The notes beneath the pieces were generated by a model, which saw nothing but the letters and a program-made list of their open reading frames with translations, did no database searches and was not told the origin of the DNA. Below, one piece after another: positions 17,055 to 25,277 of a stretch of 50,652 nt of DNA. Numbering within the stretch: the first letter of the stretch is position 1; each line of letters begins with the position of its first letter. The stretch lies in the NCBI GenBank assembly GCA_014764485.1, contig JACXWA010000120.1, positions 1-50,652 on the forward strand. The letters run 5' to 3'. Position numbers and translations under genes: made by a program. The DNA comes from Candidatus Sulfomarinibacter kjeldsenii. Its GTDB lineage: Bacteria > Acidobacteriota > Thermoanaerobaculia > Thermoanaerobaculales > Sulfomarinibacteraceae.

Positions 17055-19256
17055 ATGGTCCAGTTCGACAACCAGCACCGCCAGATCAAGATCAAGATCG
17101 TCTATTACGGCCCCGCCGTGGGCGGCAAGACGACCTGTCTTCAGCACCTGCACCGGGTCACAGATCCCCAAAATCGGACCAAGCTCTACTCCTTGAATAC
17201 TGCAACCGATCGCACCCTGTTCTTTGATCTCCTGTCGTTGAACCTCGGAAGGATCCGAGGTTTTCGCCTGGCCCTTCAGCTCTACACGGTTCCGGGTCAA
17301 GTCCAGTACGACGCGACCCGCCGCACGGTGCTTGCAGGTGCTGACGGGGTGGTCTTTGTTGCCGATTCCCAGGTCGCACAACGCGAAGCCAATCTCGAAT
17401 CTCTCGAGAATCTGTGGGTCAACATGGCCGCCAACGGTCTCGATCAGAAGACTGTGCCGGTCGTCCTGCAATACAACAAAAGGGATCTCGACCCGATCCT
17501 GACGGTCGAGGAGATGGAGGCGGCCCTCAACGGCGATGGCCGGCCGGCCTTCCCGACCGTTGCGATTTCCGGTGAGGGAGTGTTCGAGGCTTTTGCGGCA
17601 ATCGGCGAGCACACACTGGCTTCGGTGGCCGACAAGCTCGGGGTTGGCACCAGCCCGCAGGCGGTTGAACGTCTCCAAGAGCAGATGCACAAGGCCGTAC
17701 AGCCCTTCATGGACGAGGATGGCGAGGCGCCGCCCACCAACGAGGATACTGTGGTCACGGTCACTGGGCCTGAAATCGAGGCCGGGCAGGTCCTGAGCGA
17801 AGACCTGCTGATCGGTGAGGCGGTCCGGGCAAACCTGGCTATAACTGACGTCACGACCCGCCTCGATATTGTCAGCCGGCAGCTCAAGCGCAAGGTGCGG
17901 GTGATGGACAGCATCTCCCTGTTCGGTCATGCGGTGAGTAATCAACGCGATCCCGCCAAGGTATTACGTCTGCTCATCACTGAAGCGATTCGCCTGCTCC
18001 AGCTGCAAGGGGCCTCAGTGATCATCATTCCCGGTGGTGGACGTGTTCGAGAAGCGGTGGTCCACGGATTTAAACAGGATCCACTGCTATACGCCGCAGA
18101 CTCAACCGGAGGGTCGGTCGCGACCGCGCTGCTCAACGAACGCAAGCCTCGGCTCTTCGTGCGAGAGGCTGAAGAAGAAAACGACGAAGCCGCTGTGGCC
18201 GCGGTCGATGGTGCGGGATTTACGTCTGCGCTTGCGGTACCCATGATGACCCAGGAGAAAGTGGTCGGATTGCTGACTGCGTACGGCGACAACGAGCGAG
18301 CCGACCTCGACGAAGACGACTTGCAGCTTGCCACAGTTCTCGCTTCCACCGCAGCCATGGGATACGCCAACGCTATAGCCTGGCGGCAGATGGAAGACTT
18401 CAACAAGGGGTTGGAAGCCAAGGTCGAGGAGCGGGCGGGTGAGCTCAAAAGAAGTCTCGTCGAGTCCCGCCGCCTCGCCACCGACCTCGAGGAAAAGAAA
18501 AACCTCCTCGAGACCGCCTATCGTGATCTCGAGGCGCTCGATGAGGTCAAAAACGAACTGATCAATCGACTGTCGCTCGATCTTCGGACGCCGGTCACCT
18601 CACTCTTCACTGCCGCCAAGATCGTTCGCCGCGAAAAGGAGGTGTCTCCGGAAAAGGCCGAGCGGCTTTTGAACATCATCTACGATGAGGGTAAAAAGCT
18701 CATGGAGATTGTCCAAAATGTATTCCAGGCATCGGTGATTGCCGCTGGCGCGCGGGATCTCGAGCGAAGATCCGTGCCACCACAGGATCTTTTCCGCAAC
18801 GCGATCTCACCCCTCCGTGATCTCGCCGCGGACCACGATGTGCGCATACAGGTCCTCATTCCGAGCGGTCTGGAGACGATTTCTTGTGAGCCGGAGAGCG
18901 CTGAAGCAGCGTTGCGGGCGGTGATCAAGAACGGCATTGAGTTCAGTAGTGGTGGAGAGGTGAAGCTCGAGGTGCGGCGGGCCACGTACGACGGGGACCC
19001 ATGGTTGCAGCTGCGGGTGAGCGATTCGGGATCTGGAATTTCGGAAGAAGATCTTGCGCACGTTTTCGAGGCCTTCTGGCAAGGTGACGATTCGAATGCG
19101 GGGAAACGCCATGGAATCGGGCTCGGTCTTACAATTGCCAAAAGGGTTGTGGAGAATCATGGCGGCACCATCGTCGTCGAAAGGGGAGCGAGTGGGGGCA
19201 CCGAGGTTGTGATGTCCCTGCCACAGGAAGTGGTGCAGGATACGGCGCCGGCCTGA
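17055..19256 (+). CDS. MglA-like GTPase fused to GAF and degenerate histidine kinase
   Basis: This 733-residue protein joins three signalling parts. Residues 10-200 closely follow MglA-type small GTPases: P-loop GPAVGGKTT (19-27), TDRTLFFDLL, TVPGQ (78-82), VVFVADSQ and NKRD (141-144). A GAF-like sensor domain spans about 295-450, followed by a coiled coil (about 450-500). The kinase part has the dimerisation helix with SLDLRTPVTSL, where the family has SHELRTP. Thus the phosphoacceptor His is Leu508 (codon CTC). The ATPase domain looks intact: N box Asn626, DSGSGI (Asp657) and GIGLGL (687). MglA controls polarity and motility in Myxococcus. Here it probably acts as an ATP- and GTP-dependent switch rather than as a classical kinase; that is inference. 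It lies alone between an exported protein and a convergent DUF4388 gene. Confidence 0.9.
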   Translation: MVQFDNQHRQIKIKIVYYGPAVGGKTTCLQHLHRVTDPQNRTKLYSLNTATDRTLFFDLLSLNLGRIRGFRLALQLYTVPGQVQYDATRRTVLAGADGVVFVADSQVAQREANLESLENLWVNMAANGLDQKTVPVVLQYNKRDLDPILTVEEMEAALNGDGRPAFPTVAISGEGVFEAFAAIGEHTLASVADKLGVGTSPQAVERLQEQMHKAVQPFMDEDGEAPPTNEDTVVTVTGPEIEAGQVLSEDLLIGEAVRANLAITDVTTRLDIVSRQLKRKVRVMDSISLFGHAVSNQRDPAKVLRLLITEAIRLLQLQGASVIIIPGGGRVREAVVHGFKQDPLLYAADSTGGSVATALLNERKPRLFVREAEEENDEAAVAAVDGAGFTSALAVPMMTQEKVVGLLTAYGDNERADLDEDDLQLATVLASTAAMGYANAIAWRQMEDFNKGLEAKVEERAGELKRSLVESRRLATDLEEKKNLLETAYRDLEALDEVKNELINRLSLDLRTPVTSLFTAAKIVRREKEVSPEKAERLLNIIYDEGKKLMEIVQNVFQASVIAAGARDLERRSVPPQDLFRNAISPLRDLAADHDVRIQVLIPSGLETISCEPESAEAALRAVIKNGIEFSSGGEVKLEVRRATYDGDPWLQLRVSDSGSGISEEDLAHVFEAFWQGDDSNAGKRHGIGLGLTIAKRVVENHGGTIVVERGASGGTEVVMSLPQEVVQDTAPA

Positions 19257-19317
19257 TCTCAACCTCGATTTCTCAACAGCTTTCCGGCCTCGCAACGAAG
19301 ACTTGTGATATTGCTCG

Positions 19318-20694
19318 CTAAGACGAAAGGGCTTCCTCGTCAAACGTGTCCGCGACTTCACGAGCGGCGTCGGCGGCCAGAGCAAGGGCCGTCGGTGAAG
19401 CAATCTCGAGCATCGTCTCGGCTCCTCCAGGAATCGTCGACGGCCAGGTTGCCGCGGTCGACAGACACTCCCTGCCGAGGTGGAGGCAGACGCCAAGTGG
19501 TGTCGGCGAGCGTGGGTCCAACACCCTGCGGATCTCGGACGGAAAGTCGGCGAGGTGTGCGAGTCTCGAACCGACCCGCCGCGACAGATGCTCGAGCAAG
19601 GTCTTTCGCAGGCGCTGGTGCGGGACTGGAAGGGAAGTGAGGGCCCAGAGCACGAGGTCCGTTGGCACGGTCACGAGGTGAACTGCCAATGACGCGGTTT
19701 CAGGGGCCACATCGAGGTGTGGCGCAGCGGCCGCAGCCGTCTGTGACCAGGCGGCTACCACCTGCTGAATGAGTTCGTCCAGCTTTGCTGCTTTGGGACG
19801 TTTCAGAAAACCACTGCCGATCATTTCTTCCCACAGGTTGAGATCGGTTGCAATCGTCTCGAGCTCGGCGAGAGATAACGGCCCCGGATGGGTGTGGTTG
19901 CGAACCGTACAGGCGAGCACCATCTGGTTCCACGCAGCGTGGGGCCGTCCCGGCAGATAAAACGGCAGCTCGTTTTCGGAAGCCGCGAGCAAACCTTCGA
20001 TCTGCCCAGCCGGCAGAGGAACCAGGCCGGGGCTCGAGGACAGCCACTGTGAGAGCGTAGTGACGATGTCGCGCACCAAGTCGTGGAGACGGCTCAACTG
20101 GTTGCCATCGATTGCATCCTCTTCCGCTACCCCATCTCGAATCATCTGCCAGAAGAGGTCTTCGAACGCCTCGCCAGTAAAAGCGAGTTCATACGAACGT
20201 CGCTTCGCTTCGCCCGGCACATCCTCATCGGACCGACGCGCGGCCTCCATCAGAAGATGACTCGGCTCGACATTGAGGCTGAGTCCGAGAATGTCGAGGA
20301 CCGGGTGGTTGGGAATGAACTCGAAGCTGACTTCGGGTGATATCAAGATCCGGCTGGTAATGGCTTCGGCAAGATCGGTGAGGCTCGCCTGGAGGTCCTC
20401 TGGTGAGACTCGGCCCTCGCCAATGAGAAGGTCCGTGAAGAGGGCACGGCGGACCATCGAAGTGGCGAGGATACGGCGAAGCTCGCCGAGCGGAATCAGA
20501 CTGCGCCGGGTGAGCCAGGTGGCGAGCCTCTCCTCGGGGATCGTCGAAGAGGCGTAGCAGACCCGACCGTCGATGAAATCGAGCCGGCGCTCACCGCGAG
20601 TGTCTTTCAGAACCAGGCGTCCACTGACGCCACCCATCTGAAACCACTGCAGGAGGTCTCCAAAATGGAGACGGTCGAGGTTTCCCTTGATCAT
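19318..20694 (-). CDS. DUF4388-domain protein
   Basis: The 458-residue protein opens with a DUF4388 domain (about 1-115): IKGNLDRLHFGDLLQWFQMGG, then GERRLDFIDGRVCYASS. This domain is frequent in Deltaproteobacteria, Acidobacteriota and other phyla with complex signalling, often beside response regulators or kinases; its ligand is unknown. A further domain, perhaps a second DUF4388-like half, follows to about 190. The remaining 260 residues are helical and leucine/alanine-rich without recognised motifs. The ATG at 20694 is preferred because the domain starts there; an open extension to 20877 would run into the divergent RimK-like promoter. It converges on the MglA-kinase fusion, which may be a functional neighbour. 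Confidence 0.8.
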   Translation of the reverse strand: MIKGNLDRLHFGDLLQWFQMGGVSGRLVLKDTRGERRLDFIDGRVCYASSTIPEERLATWLTRRSLIPLGELRRILATSMVRRALFTDLLIGEGRVSPEDLQASLTDLAEAITSRILISPEVSFEFIPNHPVLDILGLSLNVEPSHLLMEAARRSDEDVPGEAKRRSYELAFTGEAFEDLFWQMIRDGVAEEDAIDGNQLSRLHDLVRDIVTTLSQWLSSSPGLVPLPAGQIEGLLAASENELPFYLPGRPHAAWNQMVLACTVRNHTHPGPLSLAELETIATDLNLWEEMIGSGFLKRPKAAKLDELIQQVVAAWSQTAAAAAPHLDVAPETASLAVHLVTVPTDLVLWALTSLPVPHQRLRKTLLEHLSRRVGSRLAHLADFPSEIRRVLDPRSPTPLGVCLHLGRECLSTAATWPSTIPGGAETMLEIASPTALALAADAAREVADTFDEEALSS

Positions 20695-20822
20695 CGCCCC
20701 AGTATACCGGCTTACGAGCCTAAGCCGAATATGAGACGCGACCGAGTTGCGAGCGCCCCGGCACGCACCTCGTGCTTGGACAGGCTTTGAGCAGTGGTAG
20801 GAGATATCGGGAGAGGTTGCGC

Positions 20823-20828
20823 TACCAT
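20823..20828 (+). promoter_or_regulatory. -10 element (TACCAT) six bases before the RimK-like start
   Basis: TACCAT fits the TANNNT pattern and ends six bases before the ATG at 20835, with no Shine-Dalgarno between. This is the same geometry as at ruvB and yjbQ. No clear -35 was found, so the promoter call is tentative. Confidence 0.35.
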
Positions 20829-20834
20829 CTGTGG

Positions 20835-21701
20835 ATGCGTCTCCTGCTCTTGAGTGCTCGTCCAGATCTTCGTACAAACACTCGGTTCGCCGAAGCGGCG
20901 AACGATCTTGGAATCGACCTCGGGTTGGTCGACGGGATCACCGCTTCGGCGTCACTCATCGATGGCAATCTGAAACCGTTGGGAGTCGAGATCGATCGCG
21001 AACTCCCCGACGCTGTCCTCGCGCGGGTCGGTAACTGGCGGCCCGAGAGCTTGCTCGCGGTCCTCGAGGCGTTTGTCGCATGCGGCGTGGCGACGCCCAA
21101 CCCTCCCGCCGCTATCAGAATGGGCCGCGATCATTGGGCAACCACGATGGCCCTGACTGTAGCCGGTCTGCCGGTGCCGCCAACCCTTGCCGGCGCCGAC
21201 CCGGAGGCATTGGCAGCAGAGACCGTTCGTAGCCTTGGACTACCGGCGGTTGTGAAACAGAGGCGGTCGCGGATGGGCGTCGGAGTCATTCGGTGCGCCA
21301 CCCGCGATCATCTCGAGGCGATCCTCGACTCATTGTGGCGGATCGGTGACGAAATCGTCGTCCAGCGATGGCTGGCCGGAGGCGAGCACAGTCTCCGTTT
21401 GATGGTGGTCGGAGGGTCGGTTGTCGCTGCGGCGCGTTTCAGCGCTGCCAAAGGCGAATGGCGGTCCAACTCTGCCCGAGGGGGATCTGCCGAGGCCCAT
21501 GACGCGTCACCTGACGAGAAGAGGCTTGCCGTTGCCGCAGCGGCGGCACTCGGTCTCGGCCACTGCGGTGTGGACCTGGTGGGCAGTGAGGCGGGGCCGG
21601 TGATCCTTGAGATCAACCCCACGCCGGGATTTCTGCGCCTCGAAGAGGCGACAGGTATTGATGTCGCGCGTGCTCTGGTTGAGCACGCAGTTGCCAGATA
21701 A
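20835..21701 (+). CDS. RimK-like ATP-grasp ligase
   Basis: The 288-residue protein has the ATP-grasp layout of RimK and related ligases: an N-terminal Rossmann-like lobe (LLLLSARPDLRTNTRFAEAA), a lysine-containing ATP lobe (GLPAVVKQRRSRMGVGVI), the hinge EIVVQRWLAGGEHSLRLMVVGG, and the metal site LEINPTPGF near the C terminus. RimK adds glutamates to ribosomal protein S6, but relatives ligate amino acids to many carriers (mycofactocin, LysX, cyanophycin precursors, tetrahydromethanopterin). No carrier protein such as LysW is in the neighbourhood, so the substrate is unknown. Start at ATG 20835 matches the N-terminal strand. Divergent from the DUF4388 gene. Confidence 0.85.
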   Translation: MRLLLLSARPDLRTNTRFAEAANDLGIDLGLVDGITASASLIDGNLKPLGVEIDRELPDAVLARVGNWRPESLLAVLEAFVACGVATPNPPAAIRMGRDHWATTMALTVAGLPVPPTLAGADPEALAAETVRSLGLPAVVKQRRSRMGVGVIRCATRDHLEAILDSLWRIGDEIVVQRWLAGGEHSLRLMVVGGSVVAAARFSAAKGEWRSNSARGGSAEAHDASPDEKRLAVAAAAALGLGHCGVDLVGSEAGPVILEINPTPGFLRLEEATGIDVARALVEHAVAR

Positions 21702-21707
21702 CTCCGG

Positions 21708-22223
21708 CTACTGTGCCTCGGTTCCGGTGGCAACCGGTGCCGGTCGGCCGGCGAGTTCCCGATCGATCATCAGCAGGCCATGCGGACTGTCCTCGACCAT
21801 CTTCACCTGGTGGAAGAGCGTATCGGCGGTGGCTTCCTCCTCGACCTGCTCGTTCACATACCAGTGCAACATGACCGTCGTTGCGTGATCATTTTGGGCG
21901 GTAGCGAGGTCGACGATCTCGTTGATACGTTGACTGATGTGCCGCTCGTGATTGAGCACCGCCTCGATTGCCACCGACGGCGAGTCCCACTCCTTCTGCG
22001 GCCCGTCCAGCGCCATGAGTTCGACCGTGCCGCCACGTTCCGCGAGGTAGTCAAAGAGCTTCATCGCGTGACCAAACTCTTCCTGGGCCTGGATCCGCAT
22101 CCAGTGCGCAAAACCATCGAGGTGGTGGGCGGTGAAATATGCTGCGACAGAGAGATAGAGATAAAAAGAAAAGAACTCGGCGTGGATCTGCTCGTTCAAA
22201 GCCTTTTCGACCTTTGCGTTCAT
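21708..22223 (-). CDS. ftnA: Ferritin
   Basis: The 171-residue protein is a non-haem ferritin that stores iron as ferric mineral in a 24-subunit shell. Ferroxidase residues are visible in INEQIHAEFFSFYLYLS-type helix A (Glu16), QAQEEFGHAMKLFDY (Glu49 and His52), and HERHISQRINEIVDLA plus NEQVEEEATADTLFHQV later. The order and size match bacterial FtnA rather than bacterioferritin (no haem Met) or Dps. AAGGAG precedes the ATG. A TATACT sequence 63-68 bases upstream may be its -10. A Fur-family gene 5 kb away could regulate it, but no Fur box is evident here. Confidence 0.93.
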   Translation of the reverse strand: MNAKVEKALNEQIHAEFFSFYLYLSVAAYFTAHHLDGFAHWMRIQAQEEFGHAMKLFDYLAERGGTVELMALDGPQKEWDSPSVAIEAVLNHERHISQRINEIVDLATAQNDHATTVMLHWYVNEQVEEEATADTLFHQVKMVEDSPHGLLMIDRELAGRPAPVATGTEAQ

Positions 22224-22318
22224 TTGCGACTCCTTTGTAGTGATGGCTGCCGGCGGCAGAATTCACAGCCGAAAGCGCCCAACAGTATAACCCTCCCGGA
22301 CAGGATCTGAATTCCAGG

Positions 22319-23254
22319 TTACGGATCAACAAAGGGTTGAGCCGTTGTTGGGCGACCCCTGATCGACCACGGCTCGATCCACCCTCGTACGTTGTTGGAC
22401 GATTGGGCGGTTCCCCAGAGAATCCCGGCCGATTGCCCGTCGGCAAGTGGGCGTCCCGCGACCCACACAGAGGCCGCGAAAATCACTGCGGCCAAAGCCA
22501 GAGCGAAGATTTCTCCAGCTTGTGGTAGTTCGAGCGGGCGCACGTACGGGGCGGGGTATCGAAACCATGCGAAGGCGAGGCTGGCAATCAACGGCACAGC
22601 TGCAGCGATGATTGCCGGCATCAGAACGGAACCTCGAACAAGGGACACCAGGCCAAGCCAACCAACCGCCGGCACCCCGAGGTGGATGGCCACGACTAGC
22701 AGACGATAGCTGCGGCGGATGTCGGGGCGCCTTCGCCGCGCCAACTGGAGTAGGCGGAGCGTCGGCAGGAGTGCAGCGCCGGCCGCGAAGACTGGGGACA
22801 ACCACACCAGGGCAGTTGGCCAACCGTGCAGCGCGAGAAAACGGGCCAGGTGCCCATCTTCGCTATCGAGCACAGGCAGCACCGCTACCGCCACCAGAGA
22901 CATCGCCCAGGAGATCTGGATACAACCGAGCTGGGTGACAAGGGACCTTGCTCGCGGCAGAAAACCGATAATTGTCACCGCGAACACCAGCGGCAGGAGC
23001 ATCGATCCGAGCCAATATCCCCCGGCCCTGGGCAGGGAGGCGAAGTTCAGGAGCGGCTGATTGACCAACGCCCAGATCTGGCGGTCGAGCGGCAGTGCGA
23101 CTCCGATCCAGTGGCATCCGCCGATAAGAGCGCCCAACCCCTGGCCAATTGCGGCGCTGATCAGGGCGAAGGGAAGGGCCGCAGAGGCCCCCAGCCAGGA
23201 AATAGCAATCACCGAGGTTGACGCAGTCCCGGGTTCGGTGTCCATCGGCGGCAT
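22319..23254 (-). CDS. Polytopic membrane protein of unknown function
   Basis: About 311 residues with seven or eight hydrophobic helices, for example VIAISWLGASAALPFALISA, WLGSMLLPLVFAVTIIGFL, LLVVAIHLGVPAVGWLGLV and IFALALAAVIFAASVWVAG. A basic loop (LLQLARRRRPDIRRSYR) sits mid-protein and likely faces the cytoplasm. I recognise no family. The start could be 23254 or 23245; neither has a good ribosome site. It is divergent from the M16-like gene, with start codons within about seven bases, so promoters must overlap coding sequence or the true starts are further inside. Confidence 0.6.
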   Translation of the reverse strand: MPPMDTEPGTASTSVIAISWLGASAALPFALISAAIGQGLGALIGGCHWIGVALPLDRQIWALVNQPLLNFASLPRAGGYWLGSMLLPLVFAVTIIGFLPRARSLVTQLGCIQISWAMSLVAVAVLPVLDSEDGHLARFLALHGWPTALVWLSPVFAAGAALLPTLRLLQLARRRRPDIRRSYRLLVVAIHLGVPAVGWLGLVSLVRGSVLMPAIIAAAVPLIASLAFAWFRYPAPYVRPLELPQAGEIFALALAAVIFAASVWVAGRPLADGQSAGILWGTAQSSNNVRGWIEPWSIRGRPTTAQPFVDP

Positions 23255-23260
23255 GCTACC

Positions 23261-25273
23261 ATGACGCCCGCCATGAAGCTGCAAGGCGCGTATCTCCAGT
23301 GTTTTCTGTCGTTCGCGATGTTTTTGGGGGTAACCTCACCGATCGCCGCACAGGCTCTCTATGTGGATCGCCTCGACAGTGGCGTTGAGTTGTTGATTGT
23401 GGCCCAACCCCTTGCAGATGCGACCACGGTGGTTTGGCCCTCAGTTGTTGGAGGCGACGACACTCCGGTTGGTGTCACCAGCGGCGACCTGACCCTGGTC
23501 GCCAGCCTCGAGGCTGCGCTGGGTGATGACCTAGCCGTCGCCTCCCCAGCCGTAATCGTGGCAGTTGGCGGTGCCTCGGTGTCCGATCTCCGCACCCTGC
23601 TCGATAGGATTCTCGCGCATCGCCCCGTGGCCTCCGTCCCGCCGGTTCCCCAAGAGCTTCTCGTAGAAGGCCGACTGGAGCGTCGCCTGGGTGTTGCCGG
23701 CAGCGATGCAGGGATCCGGCTCGAGGTCACCTTGCCGGCCCCACAAGACCCAATGCGAAGCGCCACCGAAGTTCTCTGGGATCTTCTGCCGGAGATCCTG
23801 GCCGACGATCTGGTTGGTGTCCGGAGCCGGGTTGATGGAAATCAGGGGCTCCTCGAGGCTCGTACCGATTCCGCTTCAGCTGACGGTTCCGTCAGTCGAT
23901 TACGCCTCGGCCTCGCGCGCGTGGCCGAGAATCCGGCCGTACAGGAGGGGCTGGTCGAGGCTGCGGCGAGACGCCTGCGGGTACGTCGGCAAGCCAGTCT
24001 CGAGGAGCATCCGCAATCGGCGGAATTAATACTCGATCTATGGCTTCAGGGCGGTGTGGACGCCGTGCGGGAGTTTCTTTTCGGTGTTGATGGAGTGACA
24101 ACCCGAACGGTTCGTAGTGCGGCATCAAGCTGGCTCCCGCAACATCCGGGTAATGTCGTTGTAACGTTACCCCCGCGATCGTTCAATCCGCGTTTCGCCT
24201 CCCCGCCCGCGATGTTGCAGCTCGAGAATGGGCTGACCGCCGCGGTTCTCGAGAGAGCGGGTGCGCCGTTGGCGGCGCTGTGTCTGCGCCCGGTGGTGGT
24301 GCCGGATCTCGACAACGAGCTCGCGGCAACGGTCTTGGCTCGTGTCGCTCGCGAGCTTCGTGAACTCGAGCAGCGTCCAGGTTGGGTTCGGGTGGATTCA
24401 CGCCCCGCACAGATGCTCCTGGCGGCGCCGACCGAACAATTTAGCGAGCTCGTAGAGGTTCTCCGCGCTGCCATGGCGCTGGCCGAAGATGATCAGCGAC
24501 CCGTCATGGGCGAAGGCGGCAGCGCCCGCCGTCGTGCTCTGCGGCTGATGGCTGGCATTCTCGGCCTCGCCGAAGGATCGAGCTTGTCGCCCGCGACCCT
24601 GTTACGAACCGGGAATCTCTCGCTCGGTGTTGTTGCCGAGGATGTCGAAGCGGCATCGGAAGCTGTTCGAAAGTTTTGGACGACCGATCGGTCAATGTTT
24701 GAAAGCGCCACGGTGGACACGGTGGCTCCTGTCCCGCGGACCCGCGAGGCTGCCGCTGGCGACGACTCGGTGCTGGTCATCGCACTGGAACTCTCGATCA
24801 CCACGGATGAGGCGCAGACTCTCGTGTTGGCCGAAGTTCTGGCATCCCGTGGCGCAGCGTTGCTGGGTGCGGGGTCGGTGGAGATTCTGCATCCTTTCGT
24901 GCCCGGCCATAGGGTTTTGCTGGTCGTTGCATCGGCCCGGGCTACGATGGACACGGTCGAGGTGAGCGCCGGCAAGGGCTGGTCTGAATTTACACGGCCG
25001 GTAACCGAAGAAGAACTCGCTGAGGCTCGACGACGGGCGGCGGCAGCCCAAGCTGGAGCATGGAGCGGCGCCACCGGCCGCGCGTGCCGCTGTGCGGCGG
25101 TTGCGTCTGGTGCTGTGGAGTGGAGGACGGCGATGGATCTCGAGATGGCGATTCTGTCCGTGCCTGTCGAAATTGTGAACTTGACCCTTCAGAGTGTTGC
25201 CAATTGGGAGGTTCTCCAGAACACTGGCGCCGGCGTGTTGCCGATCGTAGAGTTCGGCGAACGCGAGGAGTAG
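23261..25273 (+). CDS. Exported M16 peptidase-like protein lacking the zinc motif
   Basis: The 670-residue product has a signal peptide (LQCFLSFAMFLGVTSPIAAQ) and a long alpha/beta body. Its segments resemble insulinase-family (M16) domains in layout: an N-terminal strand pair (LDSGVELLIVAQPLADATTVVWP) and a later repeated domain starting MLQLENGLTAAVLERAGAP. The HxxEH zinc motif expected in the first domain is absent, so it is unlikely to be an active peptidase. Inactive M16 partners commonly pair with active ones, but none is seen here. The family call is weak and rests on overall pattern. ATG 23261 and 23273 are both possible. It stops four bases before tyrS. Confidence 0.55.
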   Translation: MTPAMKLQGAYLQCFLSFAMFLGVTSPIAAQALYVDRLDSGVELLIVAQPLADATTVVWPSVVGGDDTPVGVTSGDLTLVASLEAALGDDLAVASPAVIVAVGGASVSDLRTLLDRILAHRPVASVPPVPQELLVEGRLERRLGVAGSDAGIRLEVTLPAPQDPMRSATEVLWDLLPEILADDLVGVRSRVDGNQGLLEARTDSASADGSVSRLRLGLARVAENPAVQEGLVEAAARRLRVRRQASLEEHPQSAELILDLWLQGGVDAVREFLFGVDGVTTRTVRSAASSWLPQHPGNVVVTLPPRSFNPRFASPPAMLQLENGLTAAVLERAGAPLAALCLRPVVVPDLDNELAATVLARVARELRELEQRPGWVRVDSRPAQMLLAAPTEQFSELVEVLRAAMALAEDDQRPVMGEGGSARRRALRLMAGILGLAEGSSLSPATLLRTGNLSLGVVAEDVEAASEAVRKFWTTDRSMFESATVDTVAPVPRTREAAAGDDSVLVIALELSITTDEAQTLVLAEVLASRGAALLGAGSVEILHPFVPGHRVLLVVASARATMDTVEVSAGKGWSEFTRPVTEEELAEARRRAAAAQAGAWSGATGRACRCAAVASGAVEWRTAMDLEMAILSVPVEIVNLTLQSVANWEVLQNTGAGVLPIVEFGEREE

Positions 25274-25277
25274 ATAA

